DNA of 64,000 nucleotides from Cycas panzhihuaensis (GCA_023213395.1 CM041465.1:138391741-138455740), one strand, 5' to 3'; numbered from the stretch's first letter, positions 35,007 through 49,200 are shown. A program made the numbers and translations. Notes: generated by a model not told the origin, from the letters alone.

Positions 35007-35500
35007 TTTATATGTCCATTAAGGCGATTTGAGGCCATAATGCCTTTGTATAAGGCCATAGAGTATTTATGAGGCCATTGTGTCTTTTGTTTTCAATCAT
35101 AGATACTGAAGAGCTATTTATTATCCTATATTGGCAAGAGATGGAACCCCATTTTTTATGCTACTCTTGTACATTATCATCAACTTACATATGGACCATA
35201 AGACAATACGTTCCCTAGGTGAAGTTGACTTGGTACAAATTGTACCACGTATATGAAAGAACATCTTAACTAATCAGTGGTCACAACGGTAAGCTACCCA
35301 TATGATCTGATGGATGGAACTCACTTCATATAGACATCAACAATACACTATGTTTATTATAATAATTTGTTCTAACACCATTTAAAGACTTATACTTCTA
35401 TTCTGAAGTGACATTTTATTTAATATAAGTGTTTATTATAGGAGGAAATATTGAGTGTAATATATAATTACATTCACACCCCATTCATACTCTCTTATAC
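34304..35500. other. AT-rich DNA with TG microsatellite
   Basis: No coding signal. It holds the TG run listed separately. Confidence 0.4.
34951..34999. repeat. (TG)n microsatellite
   Basis: About 24 uninterrupted TG units, followed by tatgtgtgt. Long and pure, so likely polymorphic. Confidence 0.97.
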
Positions 35501-35519
35501 ATTATTTATATTTTATATT

Positions 35520-35880
35520 GTAGGTCAGCTTGGGTTATGTGCCACCTTGAAATATGTGACAGCACACAATCGTTGATCCTTGAGGATTCTCACATGCAGT
35601 GACTTGTATTATAAATATATATATCATCTTTCATATAATTTGAAGTTTGACAATTCTTCCACCTACATTGAGGTTACACATGTACATACTTCATATATAT
35701 TGAGCTTATTGTTCTATTCTTTCACTCACCATATTAATTCATCCTTGTTTATTGTTGGGTCTACTTTATATATTTTCATCTTATTCCAACATAGTAGTAT
35801 CAAAGTCACGTACATTCTATATTCCAACATAAAGGTATTAGAATTGACACTTTCATATTCCAACATGGTATCAAAGTCGT
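35520..35880 (+). mobile_element. Copia-type LTR end with primer site remnant
   Basis: A TATA-like attataaatatatatatc at about 35609, then three copies of attccaacat (35782, 35821, 35857). The last is followed directly by ggtatcaaagtc, which gives the junction CCAACA/TGGTATCAAAG typical of a Copia 5' LTR end plus initiator-Met primer site. The second LTR is not seen. The outer edge of this LTR is not defined. Confidence 0.55.
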
Positions 35881-37897
35881 TGCTTTCATATTCCAATAAC
35901 TACTCTATTAACCCAAGTCATAATGTGGATTATTAGGATTATTACAAACTAAGAAATCTAAAGGAATTATTCAAAGCATGAACAAAGTATTATCATCATT
36001 TAATGAAGACCCTAAGGTAATAATGACAATTTTAGACAAACCCTTTAATAAAGTAATTAGTAAATGCATTGCAATAGCGAACTTGTTGCCAATGCAAACA
36101 TGTGAATGCTTGAATGCTTAGGGGAGCCTAAGTATGCAACCATAGCATATTCATTAAAATTGGCCAATGAGCTCTTGATTCGACCACCTGAGAAGATGAT
36201 AATACATTAAGATAAACATAGTAGCCATCATAGTGCTAATGAAATTTACAGTGTTGAAAATAGTAAAGGGGATGGCCCCGTACTCAACTTTACTAGGAAG
36301 TCCATGGCTATATGAGATTAAACACCCTCAAAATTAGAACAACCAAATATTTACCTATGTTGGAGGAAGTGAAAAACACAATAAAGGTGGTTCCAAATGA
36401 TGTTTCAAGTACAATGATCACAAGTAAGAGTACCACCTCATCCATCAATGAAATAAATGTATATCGAACAATAGAAAAGATGATGACTATAAGCAACCCT
36501 ATAAGGATAAACTAAATAGCTTTATAGAACCTCATCTTAAGTTAGACTCTGATGGTGAAAAAACCAATAACTTTATTTCAAACTAGTTAGAAAGGGCATA
36601 TGAAGTATCCTACCCCTCTTTTTATTATACTTGTTTTTAAAAAATTATAATTTTAACAATGTAATAAGTAAAAGTAATGATTATTTGAGTATTATTAGTA
36701 GTGATATTAGTAGTCTTACTTTAGATAGTATAATTAGTAGTGTAGATAATGATTATATGAATAGGGATTTAGAAATAATAATATAGCCAAAAAAAGAAAA
36801 TGAAATAAATGATTCTAAACCTACTATGAATAAACAAAATGATTATTTGATTAAAGAATTGATTATTTAAGCTAATCTATTTTCTAATCCTATTTCCAAC
36901 ATAAACCCTAACCCTACGCCAAACCCCAATTCCCCTCGAAAGGATGGAACCAATAATAATTCCTTCCTAAACCCCAACCCTCTACTTTCCCGTGAATCAA
37001 GGACAAGAGAGAGAGAGCCCTATCTCATTCTGATCCCTCGTACCTTCCCCTAGGGCCTCCAACCCTAATCCCCCCAAACCTCCCTCTATGGCCTCCATCT
37101 CTAGTGATTTCCAACCCTCCTATAGGGCTTGTAATCTTAATTCCCCTCTTTTTCCTTCTAAAGAAACCACCCCTAATACCCCCTTTATCCTTCCCTAGGG
37201 CTAATTTGAAAAGTGGTTTTAGCGTTAAGACTCCATCCTTCAAGTATAAGCTCAATACACCTGATAGTGACACAAATATAGAGTTTATTATCATTCTAGA
37301 AGTGGTCTTTATGTTTTGTGGAATGGATGATAATATAAGAAACTGCCATATCTAATGCATAGAGTATTAGGTTTGGAACTGAAGCTGTTGGGGGATTAAC
37401 ATTGTAATGACCCTTTAGGTACCAACCTAATGATGGTATGTAGCCTACCAACACACTTCAAATTAATCAAATTTGCAACACACATTTCAACTTTGTTTTG
37501 ATGACCAAGACTTAGGAAATATACCAACATTTTTAGTGGGTGACTACCTATGAAACTATCTCAGCATGTGTAAAACCTTCTTGAAATCTAAAGCATGCCT
37601 AGGAAAGATTGGGCCTATCTATTCTACTATACATTAGGTAAGACAAGTTAGAATTGATTATTAAGCAATGAGCATATTAGGGACGCTTTGGGGGATGAGT
37701 TGAAAAACTCATGTTCGAAAACTTTCGTATACAAATCTCCAAATATGACAATTAGTAAAATTTTAAATACATAAAAGGGTTAAGCATAGAAGTAGAAAAC
37801 TACAACCATAAGATATTGTCAATTATGATAATAGAGTAGAAAGAGGCAATCGAAGTGTATAGTAATGAGAAAGAAATAGTAACTCACTTTCATTTTT
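35881..37897. other. Decayed retroelement-like DNA, no domain recognised
   Basis: Between the LTR remnant and the Gypsy pol fragment. It holds a pyrimidine-rich stretch at 36900-37200 whose minus strand gives a Gly/Arg-rich open frame (37294-37025), most likely a composition effect. No known domain. Confidence 0.35.
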
Positions 37898-40810
37898 TTG
37901 GAAATGAATTATGAGAATCGAAGTATTGAGGAAATACCTAGTCATAAAATAAATGAGGAAAAAAAAGTGCAGTTTAAAGTTCTTGAGACTAAGAAGTTAA
38001 ATATCAAAGATAAAAATAATCTAAAAAACTCAACAATTAGAGATACCTATATAAGCATACAATTACTTAAGCCCAAACGCTCTTTAAAGAATTCAAAGAT
38101 GTATTCACACAATCTTACAAAGACTTTAAGGGCATTCCACTAGAGATAAGAGTGCACCACATCGACTTAATTGATAGAGCAAAATTAGTTAAGTAGAGAT
38201 GTTACTGCATGAATCCTAAATACAAGGAGGAGGTCAATGCTGAAATTAGCAAAATGTTATAAGTAAGTTACATTTACCAGATTAAATATAGTTATTAGCT
38301 CACCCAGCGGTGGTAATACCAACGAAAAACAGGAAGATTCAAGTATGTGCTAACTATCACTAATTAAATAAAGTAACAAAGAATTATAGCTTTCCCATCC
38401 CCTTCACAAAGGATGCTTTGGAAATAAAAGCTAGAGAAATGTATTCTTTTACATATGGTTTTAGTGGCTACAATCAAGTAAAGATTGCACTAGAAGATTA
38501 GGATAAGATGACATTCATCACTGAATGGGGCACATATAGGGTTATGCCATTTGAATTGATGAATGCCCTAGCCACTTTTCAATATACAGTTTTCAACATT
38601 TTCAAAAAAATAATTAGCAAGAAGGAAGTTGCATTCTTGGATGATTTTACTCTATATGGAATTATTAAGAATCACCTTAAGAACATTTCAGAGATGTTAC
38701 AAATAAACTATGTTTGATTCTAGAAATGTGTACTTTTATGGTGCCATTTGAAAATTTGTTATAATACATCAAGATTACTAATTGATCCTACTAAGGTATC
38801 TACGATATTAAACTTTTCCATTTCCCTCACCAAGAAACAATTGAAAGAATTTTTGGGATTAACCGAATGCTACCAAAGATTTATCAAAGGTTATGTTTAT
38901 ATCTCTAGGCCTCTGAAAGAATTGCTTAAAAAAGATAGTGAATAGGAATGAAAAGGTAAATAATATATGGTATTTGAAACTATTTGAAAAGATATACCAA
39001 CAGGACCTATCTTATGATTTCTTGATTATAATAAAATGTTTCACGTTCACATTAATGTTACACAGTTTATGATTGGGTGCATGTTGGTCCAACCTATTAA
39101 AATGAATATTCGTTGCGCAATTGCATTTTCTAATCAAAGGTTAACTAGAGCAAAATAGAACTATATGGTAATAAGAATAGAATGGGAGTGGTATATGCAC
39201 TACAAAAGTTTCGACATTACTTTGTGTTGAGTCCATTCATGTTTTACATAGACCATCAAACTCTTTTATATCTTATTAGCAAACTATTACACTACTAGGG
39301 ACAATCAATAAATGGCTAATATTGTTTCAGGAGTTCATGTTTAATATCTTTGTTAAACCAATGAAAGTCCATATTATATCCAATCAATTATCAAGAATCA
39401 ACAATGACAAAAGAAAAAAAAAAGGGTTTCTAATAACTTTCTAAATGTCCATTTATTCAAAAGTCAATGTTGTGGCACCAGAATGGTATGAGAACATTCT
39501 TCAATATTTGTCAACTGGAGAATTACCATAAGCATGAATAAAGGAGAGAAATGGCACTTGGTAAAGAATACAAAGCCTTACCAACTAGTTCAAAGAGAAT
39601 TATAGCAACTTGGTCCTAAGTGTATATTATAATGATGCATCATGCCAGAGAAGGTGAAACAAATCATATCCCAAACACATCAAGGTGTGGTTAATGAACA
39701 CGAGCAAAGAAGTGACATGTCATAAGATATTAAATGCTAGGCTATGGTGGCCAACATTATTCAATGATATACAAAAATGAGAGAGAAAATACAACTATTG
39801 CCAATGGATAAGGAAACCTCACGACCAAGATATCCAACCACTCAACCCAACCCCAAACTCCACTTGAGAAATGGGGAATGGATGTTGTTGGTCCCATACA
39901 TCCTACAGCTGCAAGATCTCAAGCATAATATATCGATTGCCACTGATTATTCCACCAAATAGGTAGAAACAAGGCCACTCAAGAGTGTGGGCACCCAAAG
40001 TATAATGTAATTCCTATATGGAGTGATCATCATAAGATTTGGGTGTGTGTTGGAATTAGTAAGTAATCAGGGCTCCCATTTTCTCAATGTCATCATTTAA
40101 GCACTTCTAATGACTTTCATGATCAGCCATCAAAAATCAACTCCATATTATCTATGAGTTAATAGATAGACATAAAACTTTAATAAAATTATTAAAACTA
40201 ACAACGAAAAAACTGTGATATTGGTCAATTAGATTGGAGGAAAAGGTTACCCTCAGTATTATGGGCATTTCGTATTATCTATAAAAAAATCTACAAGACA
40301 AACCCCTTTTGGTTACTTTATGCATTAGAGGCCATTGTTCCTTATGAGTTTAAGATTCTAAATCTGCACATAGCCCTGACTTGTCACTTCAAAGATGATG
40401 AATCCCTTCAAGAAAAACTTGCAATTAATCCAATTAGAAAATACAAGACAGATGGCAATTTGGATGCAAACCATTAAGAAAATTTGACAAAAAAACATGA
40501 CATGACCACCACATCTAATCATCACAATTCCAGGAAGGCGATAAAATGCTACTCTATAATGAAAAGTTTAAGACCCATCTAGAGAAACTCAAAATATATT
40601 AGTTAGCTTCGTATATGGTCTAGCAAATATTGGATAATGGTTCAATTCAACTCTAGGAGCCAAATGCATGACGACTGCCAAAGTTTGTGAATGGCAGTAA
40701 GTTAAAACCCTATCATTGTTAAGGTTACCAACATCACCAAAAGAATCAACAATTATACCATGAACATATTACTTGAGTTGAGGATAGTGGAGATTGTCCT
40801 AGTATAAAAA
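37898..40810 (+). pseudogene. Ty3/Gypsy pol remnant (RT, RNase H, integrase)
   Basis: In order: IPLEIRVHHIDLIDRAKLVK upstream of RT; ANYH-stop-LNKVTKNYSFPIPF; FSGYNQVKIALED; FITEWGTYRVMPFELMNALA; catalytic VAFLDDFTLYG (38508-38717); LTKKQLKEFLGLTECYQRF (38850); RNase H FHVHINVTQFMIGCMLVQ (39040-39090); integrase zinc region about 39650-39780; then KWGMDVVGPIHPTAARS with a base shift (39870-39920), and an end part with VLWAFRIIYKK...EAIVPYEF (40260-40340). Stops and frameshifts throughout. The LTRs were not found. Confidence 0.85.
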
Positions 40811-42110
40811 GTTGGATTTGTGTTGATACATAAAGAAAAATACAAAGTGAAAACAAAAAATAGAAAAAATTAACACATAACTTGAATGCAGGGACTTAAC
40901 AACACTAACAGATATTTGGGGGAGGGGAGGGGGGAATTACATAAACAACTAAGCCCTACAAAACCCTTATGCAAAACGATAATGAGTCAAATGAGAGCAA
41001 AATTTTTGATTGAGTGTTTTTCTCTTAAGTACCCCTAGTAGCATTTAGTAAAATATTTGACCAAGCATTCCACTACCATTCTAATGTTGATAAGTGTTTT
41101 TACAAACATTTTCATGACAAACTTTTAAAAATTGAGAGAGAATTATTGGAACGCTACCTACCACACTTACAATTGAGTATTTAAGGATGTCTGATGAATT
41201 TAATCTAGCCATAATCAGAATCAGTTGGAGGTAGCATGTGTTACCACTCCTTTATTGGGACAACACCGCAATGAAAAGCATTATAGAGTTGGTCTCTAGA
41301 AATATGGACAAGATAGAGATATTTATCGATCTCATTGAGCAAATCACCAAGTTACCTTGTGTCATGAGGGTGCTAATTGGAGACGAGAATGGCAGTAGAT
41401 AAGAGTTGGTTTTACATGGCCTTTGCAAATCAGATTCATGCACATACAAGGGAGGCACAAAGATTAAAGATCTCTTAGATCTAGAATTGAGATGGCTAGC
41501 CAAAATCTATGTCTTATAATTCCTCGTGAAGAAAAAAAATCACATATTACCCTACCAAGATTCACATACCGCCCTACCAAGATTCTAACAACCCTCCTAG
41601 AGGTGCAAGAGGGAATACCACTTAACTAGAGTGACTATTTGGCACAATCACTCCAAAAATAATTATAAGAATTAAGAGAGCTAAAATTGGTGTTTAAATA
41701 TCCCTCATCACTATTAAGACTTGTTTGCCCAAATACTTACAACACAGTCGTCCAAACAATAATTGAGGATGGATGGCTTCTATGTTAACAATGGATAGGT
41801 TCATTTCTCCTAGACGTACATTTAGATGAAGTTAATTACTTGTAATCATGATAATAACACAGATTATATTATGGTTTCAAGCTAATACATATTTCACTCA
41901 TCCTCATCACCCTTAAAAAATTAAAAAAACTTGGCAGCAAACAAAATAGGTGGTCAAGTCCACGATGGATATAGAATCAATTGGAGAATTAACACTGCCA
42001 CCACAGGAACTGAATGAGGGAACTGTCCAAGATGAAGGAAGCCTAGTAAACAAAATCCAACAAATGAACGAATGGCTCAATGAACTAATAATGTATAATC
42101 AAGGCTAAAT
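40811..42110. other. Flank of Gypsy pol remnant
   Basis: No domain. At 41965-42107 a 47-codon frame (MDIESIGELTLPPQELNEG...) rich in Glu/Asn/Gln runs up to the next LTR. It may be part of the same Gypsy, cut by the element at 42111, but I cannot name it. Confidence 0.35.
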
Positions 42111-42455
42111 TGTAGACTCAAAGAATGTTACCTAATTCAAGGATTATCGAAGAGGTGACAGAAAATGAATTATATTCTATTACCTTTAAAATCTCATGCT
42201 TACATTCACGTTACACACTTTGATTTTTGTATAATAAGGTACCTCTCATTTATATTGAGGGTTTTGTAACCACCTGAAAACCTACCTAAGTGGTTGTCCT
42301 ATCGACTAAGTTAATTGACGTTATTGATTAACTCCAAATTATCTAACTAATTAATTAATTGACTAATATAGTAACTTAAATATACTTTACATATAAGTAC
42401 AATAATTTACACATTATTTTATATGGTGTCATGACATATAGATTAGTAATACTCA
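42111..42455 (-). repeat. 3' LTR of gag-only element
   Basis: 345 bp. Contains cctaattcaaggattatcga and tatttatattgagg-like text shared with the right copy, and ends catgacatatagattagtaatactca. Includes a local attaattaatt expansion absent from the right copy. Confidence 0.72.
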
Positions 42456-43059
42456 TTATCCCTCCCTGTTCTAAAGAAAATTGACCCAAATTTCTTAGTC
42501 TTTGATGAATAAACAAAAGGTAATCCACAATGTTTGACGTAGACCATGTTGTCTTTTTATTCACCAAGGAGAGAGATGATGTTGAATGAGATCCCCTAAT
42601 ACTAAGAAGTGATGTTGATGAGTATGGAAATGAAGAATCTCGCATAACAATCTTTGACTCAACTATGGGTTTCTCATTAATAGTTGTCAATTAAAATGCC
42701 TTGAAAAGTATGTGTCCAACGGATATTGAAGAATTATCATACAAAGTAGGTTTTATGTTATTAAACCCTTCCTTAGTGTGACATACATTTTGTACGATGT
42801 TATATCCTATTACCTGTGTTGGGTGCAAACTTGCAAGAATGGCTACAAGTACATTCATCAGCAAGATATGAGAATGATTTACTTGCTCTTGGATAGATCT
42901 CTCTAACGATGTGGAATCCCCTAGCTCTAGTGGCAATGCTAGTTGAAAAAACATTTGTACCTATTGAGTGCTTGGTTCAAGCCTTGGTCTTACAAATAGG
43001 TTAATGCTTTCTCAAACAAAATAGGTGAGTTTGGTTGCTTGCGTACTTATTCTTGAAGT

Positions 43060-43500
43060 AACCGGAGATGATGAAGAGTGGAGTACATAATTTGTGTTGT
43101 ATTTCTGCAAGTGATATATATTAGCAAGCCCATAATACACGACCTCTCAATCATATTGATAGAGTCTACTTAAACATAATTCACAACAATCCATGAGAAT
43201 TACATCACAAGTGACTCTCTACATAAGGCATCATTGTAAATGTTACATGACACTCTGTCGATCTTTGTTTGCAAAGCTCTCTCTTTTTTAACCCATCCAA
43301 GTGGGGAAGGATTAGGATAAGGCTCTATAAAGAGATTGAGATCCCTAACAATTTTATTAGATACCAAATTTTTCATACTACCATTGTCAATAATGCATGA
43401 TATGATGCGGTCCTTAGTCTAGCAATTCTGAATAAAGAGAACTTCTCTGGTTGAAGTATTATAATCCTTTGTCGTCATGACAAACTTGAGATCTACCACC
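43060..43500 (-). pseudogene. Gypsy aspartic protease of gag-only element
   Basis: Minus-strand text includes DRIISCIIDNGSMKNLVSNK, then LNLFIEPYPNPSPLGWVKK. This is the chromovirus-type protease pattern (C.LIIDGGSC.N..S..LV..L.L....HP.PY...W). The active Asp is present, next Gly-to-Asn. Stops follow. Confidence 0.75.
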
Positions 43501-43979
43501 ATATAATTAGTGATAAGTATTATTGGTGGCTCCATGTAACTGCTTGATGTACTAACCTCCCCATTTAGTGTGTTGCTTTCTTCTTTGGTTAACAAGGTCT
43601 TTGCTTTAAGCTTTATATTGCTCCTACTTCCATCATTCCTTGATGGAGTGACTACTAGTCTTATGTAATGTGGAGTACTTGGATTTCCCCTTCTCTTCTA
43701 TTGAGGGATTTGTTACACCAATTTCTTTTCCCTGATTAAAAGGTTGTTTTAATAATCATTGTTGCTACAATCAAGTAAAAGATCTATAGATCTTGCTTTC
43801 CATTTTCAATGTGTACTAGAAAACTTCATCTAGGGATAAAATTTGTATGGGATCTAACTTTTCTTACATAATGAGAATAGTCCACTCAAGAGTTTGAGCA
43901 TGAAGACATGCTCAAAATCCTATGACTCTACCAATAAGACCATTTTATTAAAAATATTGTTATATTTTTGAACAATTTG

Positions 43980-44290
43980 TTTAATTTGTTGTCACAACAG
44001 TAACCACTTCTTTTTCCTTTTATCTTTGTTTACAATAGGATAAAATTGCTCTTGAAATATTATTTTAAAATTGTCCCAAGAACTTATTTTGCCATGGGTG
44101 TTTACATATATTTACCACCATACTAGGCTTGCTCTGCGTTGTATCTCTGCAGCAATAATTTTTTCATCATTTAGAAGGCCTTGACACTTGAAACAAACCT
44201 CTAAGCTTCAAACCCAACTATCTAAGGTTTTGGCATTAATGGTGCCATGAAACTTCAAAATGATTATTTGAGTATACAATTTAAACTACA
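43980..44290 (-). pseudogene. Gypsy gag domain of gag-only element
   Basis: Minus-strand text LKFHGTINAKTLDSWV, LEVCFKCQGLLNDEKIIAAE, ASLVWW, ISSWDNFKIIFQEQFYP matches the retrotransposon gag core (F.G......W...LE..F......D..K......L.G.A..WW......W..F...F...F.P). Stops are few within the block. Confidence 0.82.
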
Positions 44291-45915
44291 AATGCTAAAT
44301 AGAACTATTATGTGAACCTAGATTTGTTAGCCCTGTAGGAGGAGTTGTTTGTTGTGTCTATTATACCATCACTTGTTGAAACATCATCATATATTCTACA
44401 TCGTCTAGGCTTAAACACCTACTTGTCGCTGCAATGCAATCTCCATCATTTATATAATAAAAGCCAAGGAAAACTCCTCTGATCTTCACTCAGAGTCTTC
44501 AGCCATATCCTCCTTGGAAGAAACATGTTTTCCTCTATAAGATATGTTATATTTGACAAAAACTTAATAATTAACTTCAAAGATGTGAAAATACTTTTAC
44601 AAATGTCAGTATTTTAATGGCTCAAAATTTATTATGGGTATTAAAATCTCTTAGCACAACTTCTATTTTTGGTGTACTTGATCAAGAAAGATGTGAGTTT
44701 CAGCACTAGACAATTAACTTTTTAATGCTTTAAGTCATTATACTATCACATTTGCTTTTAATAACTCTTTCCTTGTTAATAAACTTTCGCACTTGGACAC
44801 TCATTGATTAAGAAAATGGCTTTACACAAAATGTTGCCCGTGCAATTCTAAAAATAATGATGTTTCTCCAATTTTTATAGAGCTTATAATGATAGTTTAA
44901 TTAATCTATACATAACTCTTGAAACTTGGGGAATATGCTAAAAATATTTTTAAAGAATATGCCAAGAATATTCTAACTAAAATATTTTTCCCTAACCTTA
45001 CAATAAGTCAATTTTTTTTTTATTATCAACTTTTTGCAACATTTCCATCTCTACAATTTTGTGTTTTCTTCATATTTGAGGGTAATTTTTCGTCATAGAA
45101 ATCAAATTTACTAGGCATTTGATCTTAGTTCATTAGTTGGTTTGGCATTAGTCATGGTGTCTACATGGATGCTTGACGTGTTATTTTATCGATTAGTCTA
45201 GTCTCACCTTTGTTGTTTTGCTCGCTTCTTGACTTGTCAATATATTCATTCCAGGTGGCAATTAGGTCACCTCACCTTACAATCCATTTCAATCTTCGGT
45301 GTCTTGTTGTTTGCCAGTCTACATTACATTCACATTTATAGGCATTTGCCCCCATTAGGCATTTGCAAGTGATTTTGCTATTGTCCTTTATGGACTATTC
45401 GAGGATCCCACATCTAACACCACCTTCCTTGAGGTATTTCCCTACAACTGCAAGACTTCAATGAAGTGAATACTTTGGCCTAGAGGGCTCTCTTTTCCAT
45501 GTGGCATGAATTGTCACATTTTTCACATGATTTAAAATGGCATCTAGCCCCTTGACGATGCTTCATCTTTCTCTCGACAACAATGCTAAGTCTTTTCTAA
45601 GGGGATCACATGTTACAAATCTCAACCTCTGACTCAAGTGTTGCCTAAGAATTGATCTTTCTCATGAGCAAAGCATCCTCACATGGCTAGGGAATCACAT
45701 GATTCCTTTAATTTTTAAAGCAAGGTGAATATATAGATACTTTATATTCTTCTACCAAATTCGAAACCACCTAAGCTTCTTTAAAATTTAATTAAATCTT
45801 TACAAACACTAGGGTATCAGACTCCATATATCTTCTTTAAAATCCCCTATTTATGAGTGGGCAAACCAACAATTAGATTGCATGCACACCATCTAATATG
45901 TAATTGATAGTGAAA

Positions 45916-46206
45916 TGCAAACTCAAAGAACATTAACTAATTCAAGGATTATCAAAGAGATGATTGAAAATGAATTCTCTTCTATTAACTCCAAAATAGG
46001 GCTTACATTCACATTGCACACACTCTAATACCTGTACAATAAAATGCCTCTTATTTATATTGAAGGCTTAGTGACCACCTAAAAACCTACTCAACTAATT
46101 CTCCGACTAATTGACATACTAATTTAAATGTATTTCACATTTATAAGTACAATAGTTTACACATTGTATTATAATGCCATGACATATAGATAAATAATAT
46201 TCAACA
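45916..46206 (-). repeat. 5' LTR of gag-only element
   Basis: 291 bp, matching 42111-42455 with deletions. Ends catgacatatagataaataatattcaaca, giving TGTTGAATATTA at its 5' end on the minus strand. Confidence 0.72.
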
Positions 46207-49200
46207 ACTTTTAAGAAAATGGAAGTAACAATAATAATATATTACAAATTTACAGCAAAAATTTAGGAACAAAACATCAAAGAAAAGAATATATTGATGA
46301 AGAATAATGAAGACGTGACAAAGGAAGCACAAAAAATGAACTTGCAGATTGGTAAACTATAATAGAAGCACGAGAGAAGTGAGGGAAAGTGCCCACCAAT
46401 CACACACAATTTTTGATAGAGTAACAACTAAGATTTTGGCAACATTGTGGAAAGATGAAACTTTTTTTTTTATAACACTCCAAGGTAGATATATGTAGTG
46501 AAATTGGTTTCGAAATGCTTGAGAATAGCCAAGAACATTTCTAGGGATAATTTTTGAGACATAATCCAATGAAAATTTAATAAGAATCAATGAAATTTTA
46601 ACAAAGAATATTTGTTAAACGATTATGGGAAGCTTTTGAAACACCTAAGATGATTACAAGCCCTAAAACTAGATCTCAAAGCACAATTCTCTCAAGGGCT
46701 AAAATGTTTTTAAAACAATTATAATAATGAAAAAACAATTCTAAAACTACAGACGCTTCATAGGGAACAATTATGTGCCCAAGTTTCTAGAGACTAATCA
46801 TACAACTATGCAAACATACGAATATATTAAAAGGCAAATGTTCATGATTAATTAAGATTTTGCATATATATAAATGATATGATTGTAAAGCCATGCTCAT
46901 TTGAATTTTAGGCTATGTAAAAAAGTAATAGGTCATTTCTTCCATTAGTTTGATGCTGAGAGCCAAACAATAAAAGTGATGTGATATAAAATTATAAAAT
47001 TTTTGTATCAAATGTTGATTGATAAAATATCCAAGTCACAAAAAAAAATTTAAAATATTCAATATGGTTAATGAATGGTTGCTTATGTTATAATTGAGTA
47101 TGTTACATATGTGGTGCAAAGTTGTTATACATGTTATAACCTAAATGCAATCAACATCAAGGAGTAAAGAGGACACATCACAACTATGTTATTAAAGGGT
47201 TTCATGATACCAATGAGCCAAGTAGCACTTAACAATATTTATAAAACCAACTAATGTTCACTAGTACCATTATTTTTATAAAATCAACAAACTAGAAATG
47301 AGACAACTCAAAAGTCAACCCCTGACCATGCTACCGTCAAGAGTAGAATGAAATAGCTATTAAGAATAACAATAAAGCAACGAGTAGAATGAAATAGCTA
47401 TAAGAATAACAATAGACCAACATGAGTGATTGGTTTCATAGGGGCACTCTATATCAAAATAATTGATGACAAATTTCATATGCATTATTAAGCTTCAAGT
47501 ATTTTTATATAACATTTTGGATGCCATTGAAAATCTAATTTTCAATGCAACAATGGGAGAAATTTTAATACATAAGGACTCAACAATCTATGTGGACAAA
47601 TAATTTAGGAGCAAGATCAACCACCTCCACAACAAAACTAATATCAACATAAACAAATGTAACCAAGCTATTACTAATGTAGACCGTTGCAATTTGTGGG
47701 CACCAATAGGCATAACTGTTTTTTAATACCGTCAACAACATATACCTTCAAAAAATCCAACCTTGAACCACAAAAATGGAATGGAAAAACCTGTACAAGA
47801 ACCCTAATCTAATAATGCCTTTTACATTCACGTATTGGGAGATGTAATCTGTTTAATTATTCTTATTGGTATTTGTTTGAACGTATTGGTCTACAACGTG
47901 GCCACTGCCAAAGATGCTCCTGTGTCGACCATGCATGCTCCCTCTTGAAATTGTGCCATGCATTTGTTAATTAATTTTTGTTTTATTATCTATCAGCACA
48001 ATAATATTACCCAAACTTGAGTGAACTTGGCTTGCATGTATTGTGCTCTAATGAACAAATAAAATAGTTGTTATTCACTCCCCTCTACAATCATCAATTT
48101 CTACAATCTTGCAGGTATGTGTTCATGTAGCTTGGCACATGGATTGTTTAATGAAACCAAAAATGGGTATAAATACTACCAAAACATTTCTCAAAAATCC
48201 GCTCAAACAAGCCACCATAAATACTCATGTGCCAACCCACTCTCAATAATTTGAAAAACATAAATGCAATTATAAAATATTCATTAGAGCAATTTGCCAT
48301 TAAACAATAACAAACTCTCCGAAAACTACCCCTCTGGTTACATTAATACAACAATACCAAAGGGTTTAATATAATGAAGTGGTTTTAAAACTAAAAAATG
48401 AGATACCCCTTAAAACCTAGTAAATATTAGAACCATGATATTTTCATTAGAAATAGCACATCATAAACTCCCCACGCAATTGCAAAGATGGACCAATAAA
48501 TAACACAAAGTTTTCCCAACAATTACTTAAAAATTATTTCACAGTAATTGAACAATTGAACTTCAGTATCAAATGGTGAATAATCCATGCATATCATATA
48601 CAAGCCATCCTACCACACAATTAACCATGACCATACAGCCTCAAAGCAAACATACCACGACATACTAATAACTTATGACAATTATATAATAATCAATGAT
48701 ACATTTGAAAAATGTAAGAATCATAACATTTTATATAAAAACAACTACAGCCATGGGTTTTAAAAATGCACCCATTTGTGAAAGCCGAGTATTACATTCT
48801 AAAGTAGTGTTTTCCAAGGTAAAAACCAAATATGTTTAACGTCTTGTACCATATAATTTTATCATTAATGAGATAATAGGGGCTAATAAACTGCCAGCGT
48901 GGCTTCTTATGGCATAATCATAGTGATTCTACGCCTAGCTCTTATTGGCCATATAGGATTTCGTGTATGCCAATTTTTCCATATAGATTCTGATTTTGTA
49001 TGGATGTGAATTGAATACTGTATTCCACTGCAGCATTCCCAATGGTGCGAGCTGGGTGAACTACGGTAGTTTATTGTATGTTCTTATCATCAATGAACTA
49101 CTAACAGGTTCTGAAAGTGCCTTAGTCTTTGTTATACAGTGATGCAACATGGATTATATGTTTTGTTCTTGTTCTTCGTATACACTATAGTAGGCCATGT

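Larger units (their letters stand above)
42111..46206 (-). mobile_element. Short LTR element with gag and protease only
   Basis: Two same-direction ~300-345-bp repeats (42111-42455 and 45916-46206) enclose 3.46 kb. On the minus strand each starts TG(TT)GA.TATTA and ends GTTTGCA or GTCTACA. A purine tract (aacagggagggataa) abuts the left one. The interior encodes Gypsy gag and protease on the minus strand. Only about 600 bp separate the protease from the 3' LTR, so there is no room for RT, RNase H and integrase. This is the architecture of a non-autonomous gag-only LTR element. Flanking 5-mers (taaat and acttt) do not match. Confidence 0.72.

Noticed and set aside
37025-37294. Minus-strand Gly/Arg-rich frame as an RNA-binding protein
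   Set aside because: It is opposite a CT-rich stretch, so Gly/Arg codons arise from composition. No RGG spacing or start context of note.
37898-40810. Endogenous pararetrovirus
   Set aside because: Integrase follows RT and RNase H, and no movement or coat protein is seen. This is a Ty3/Gypsy element.
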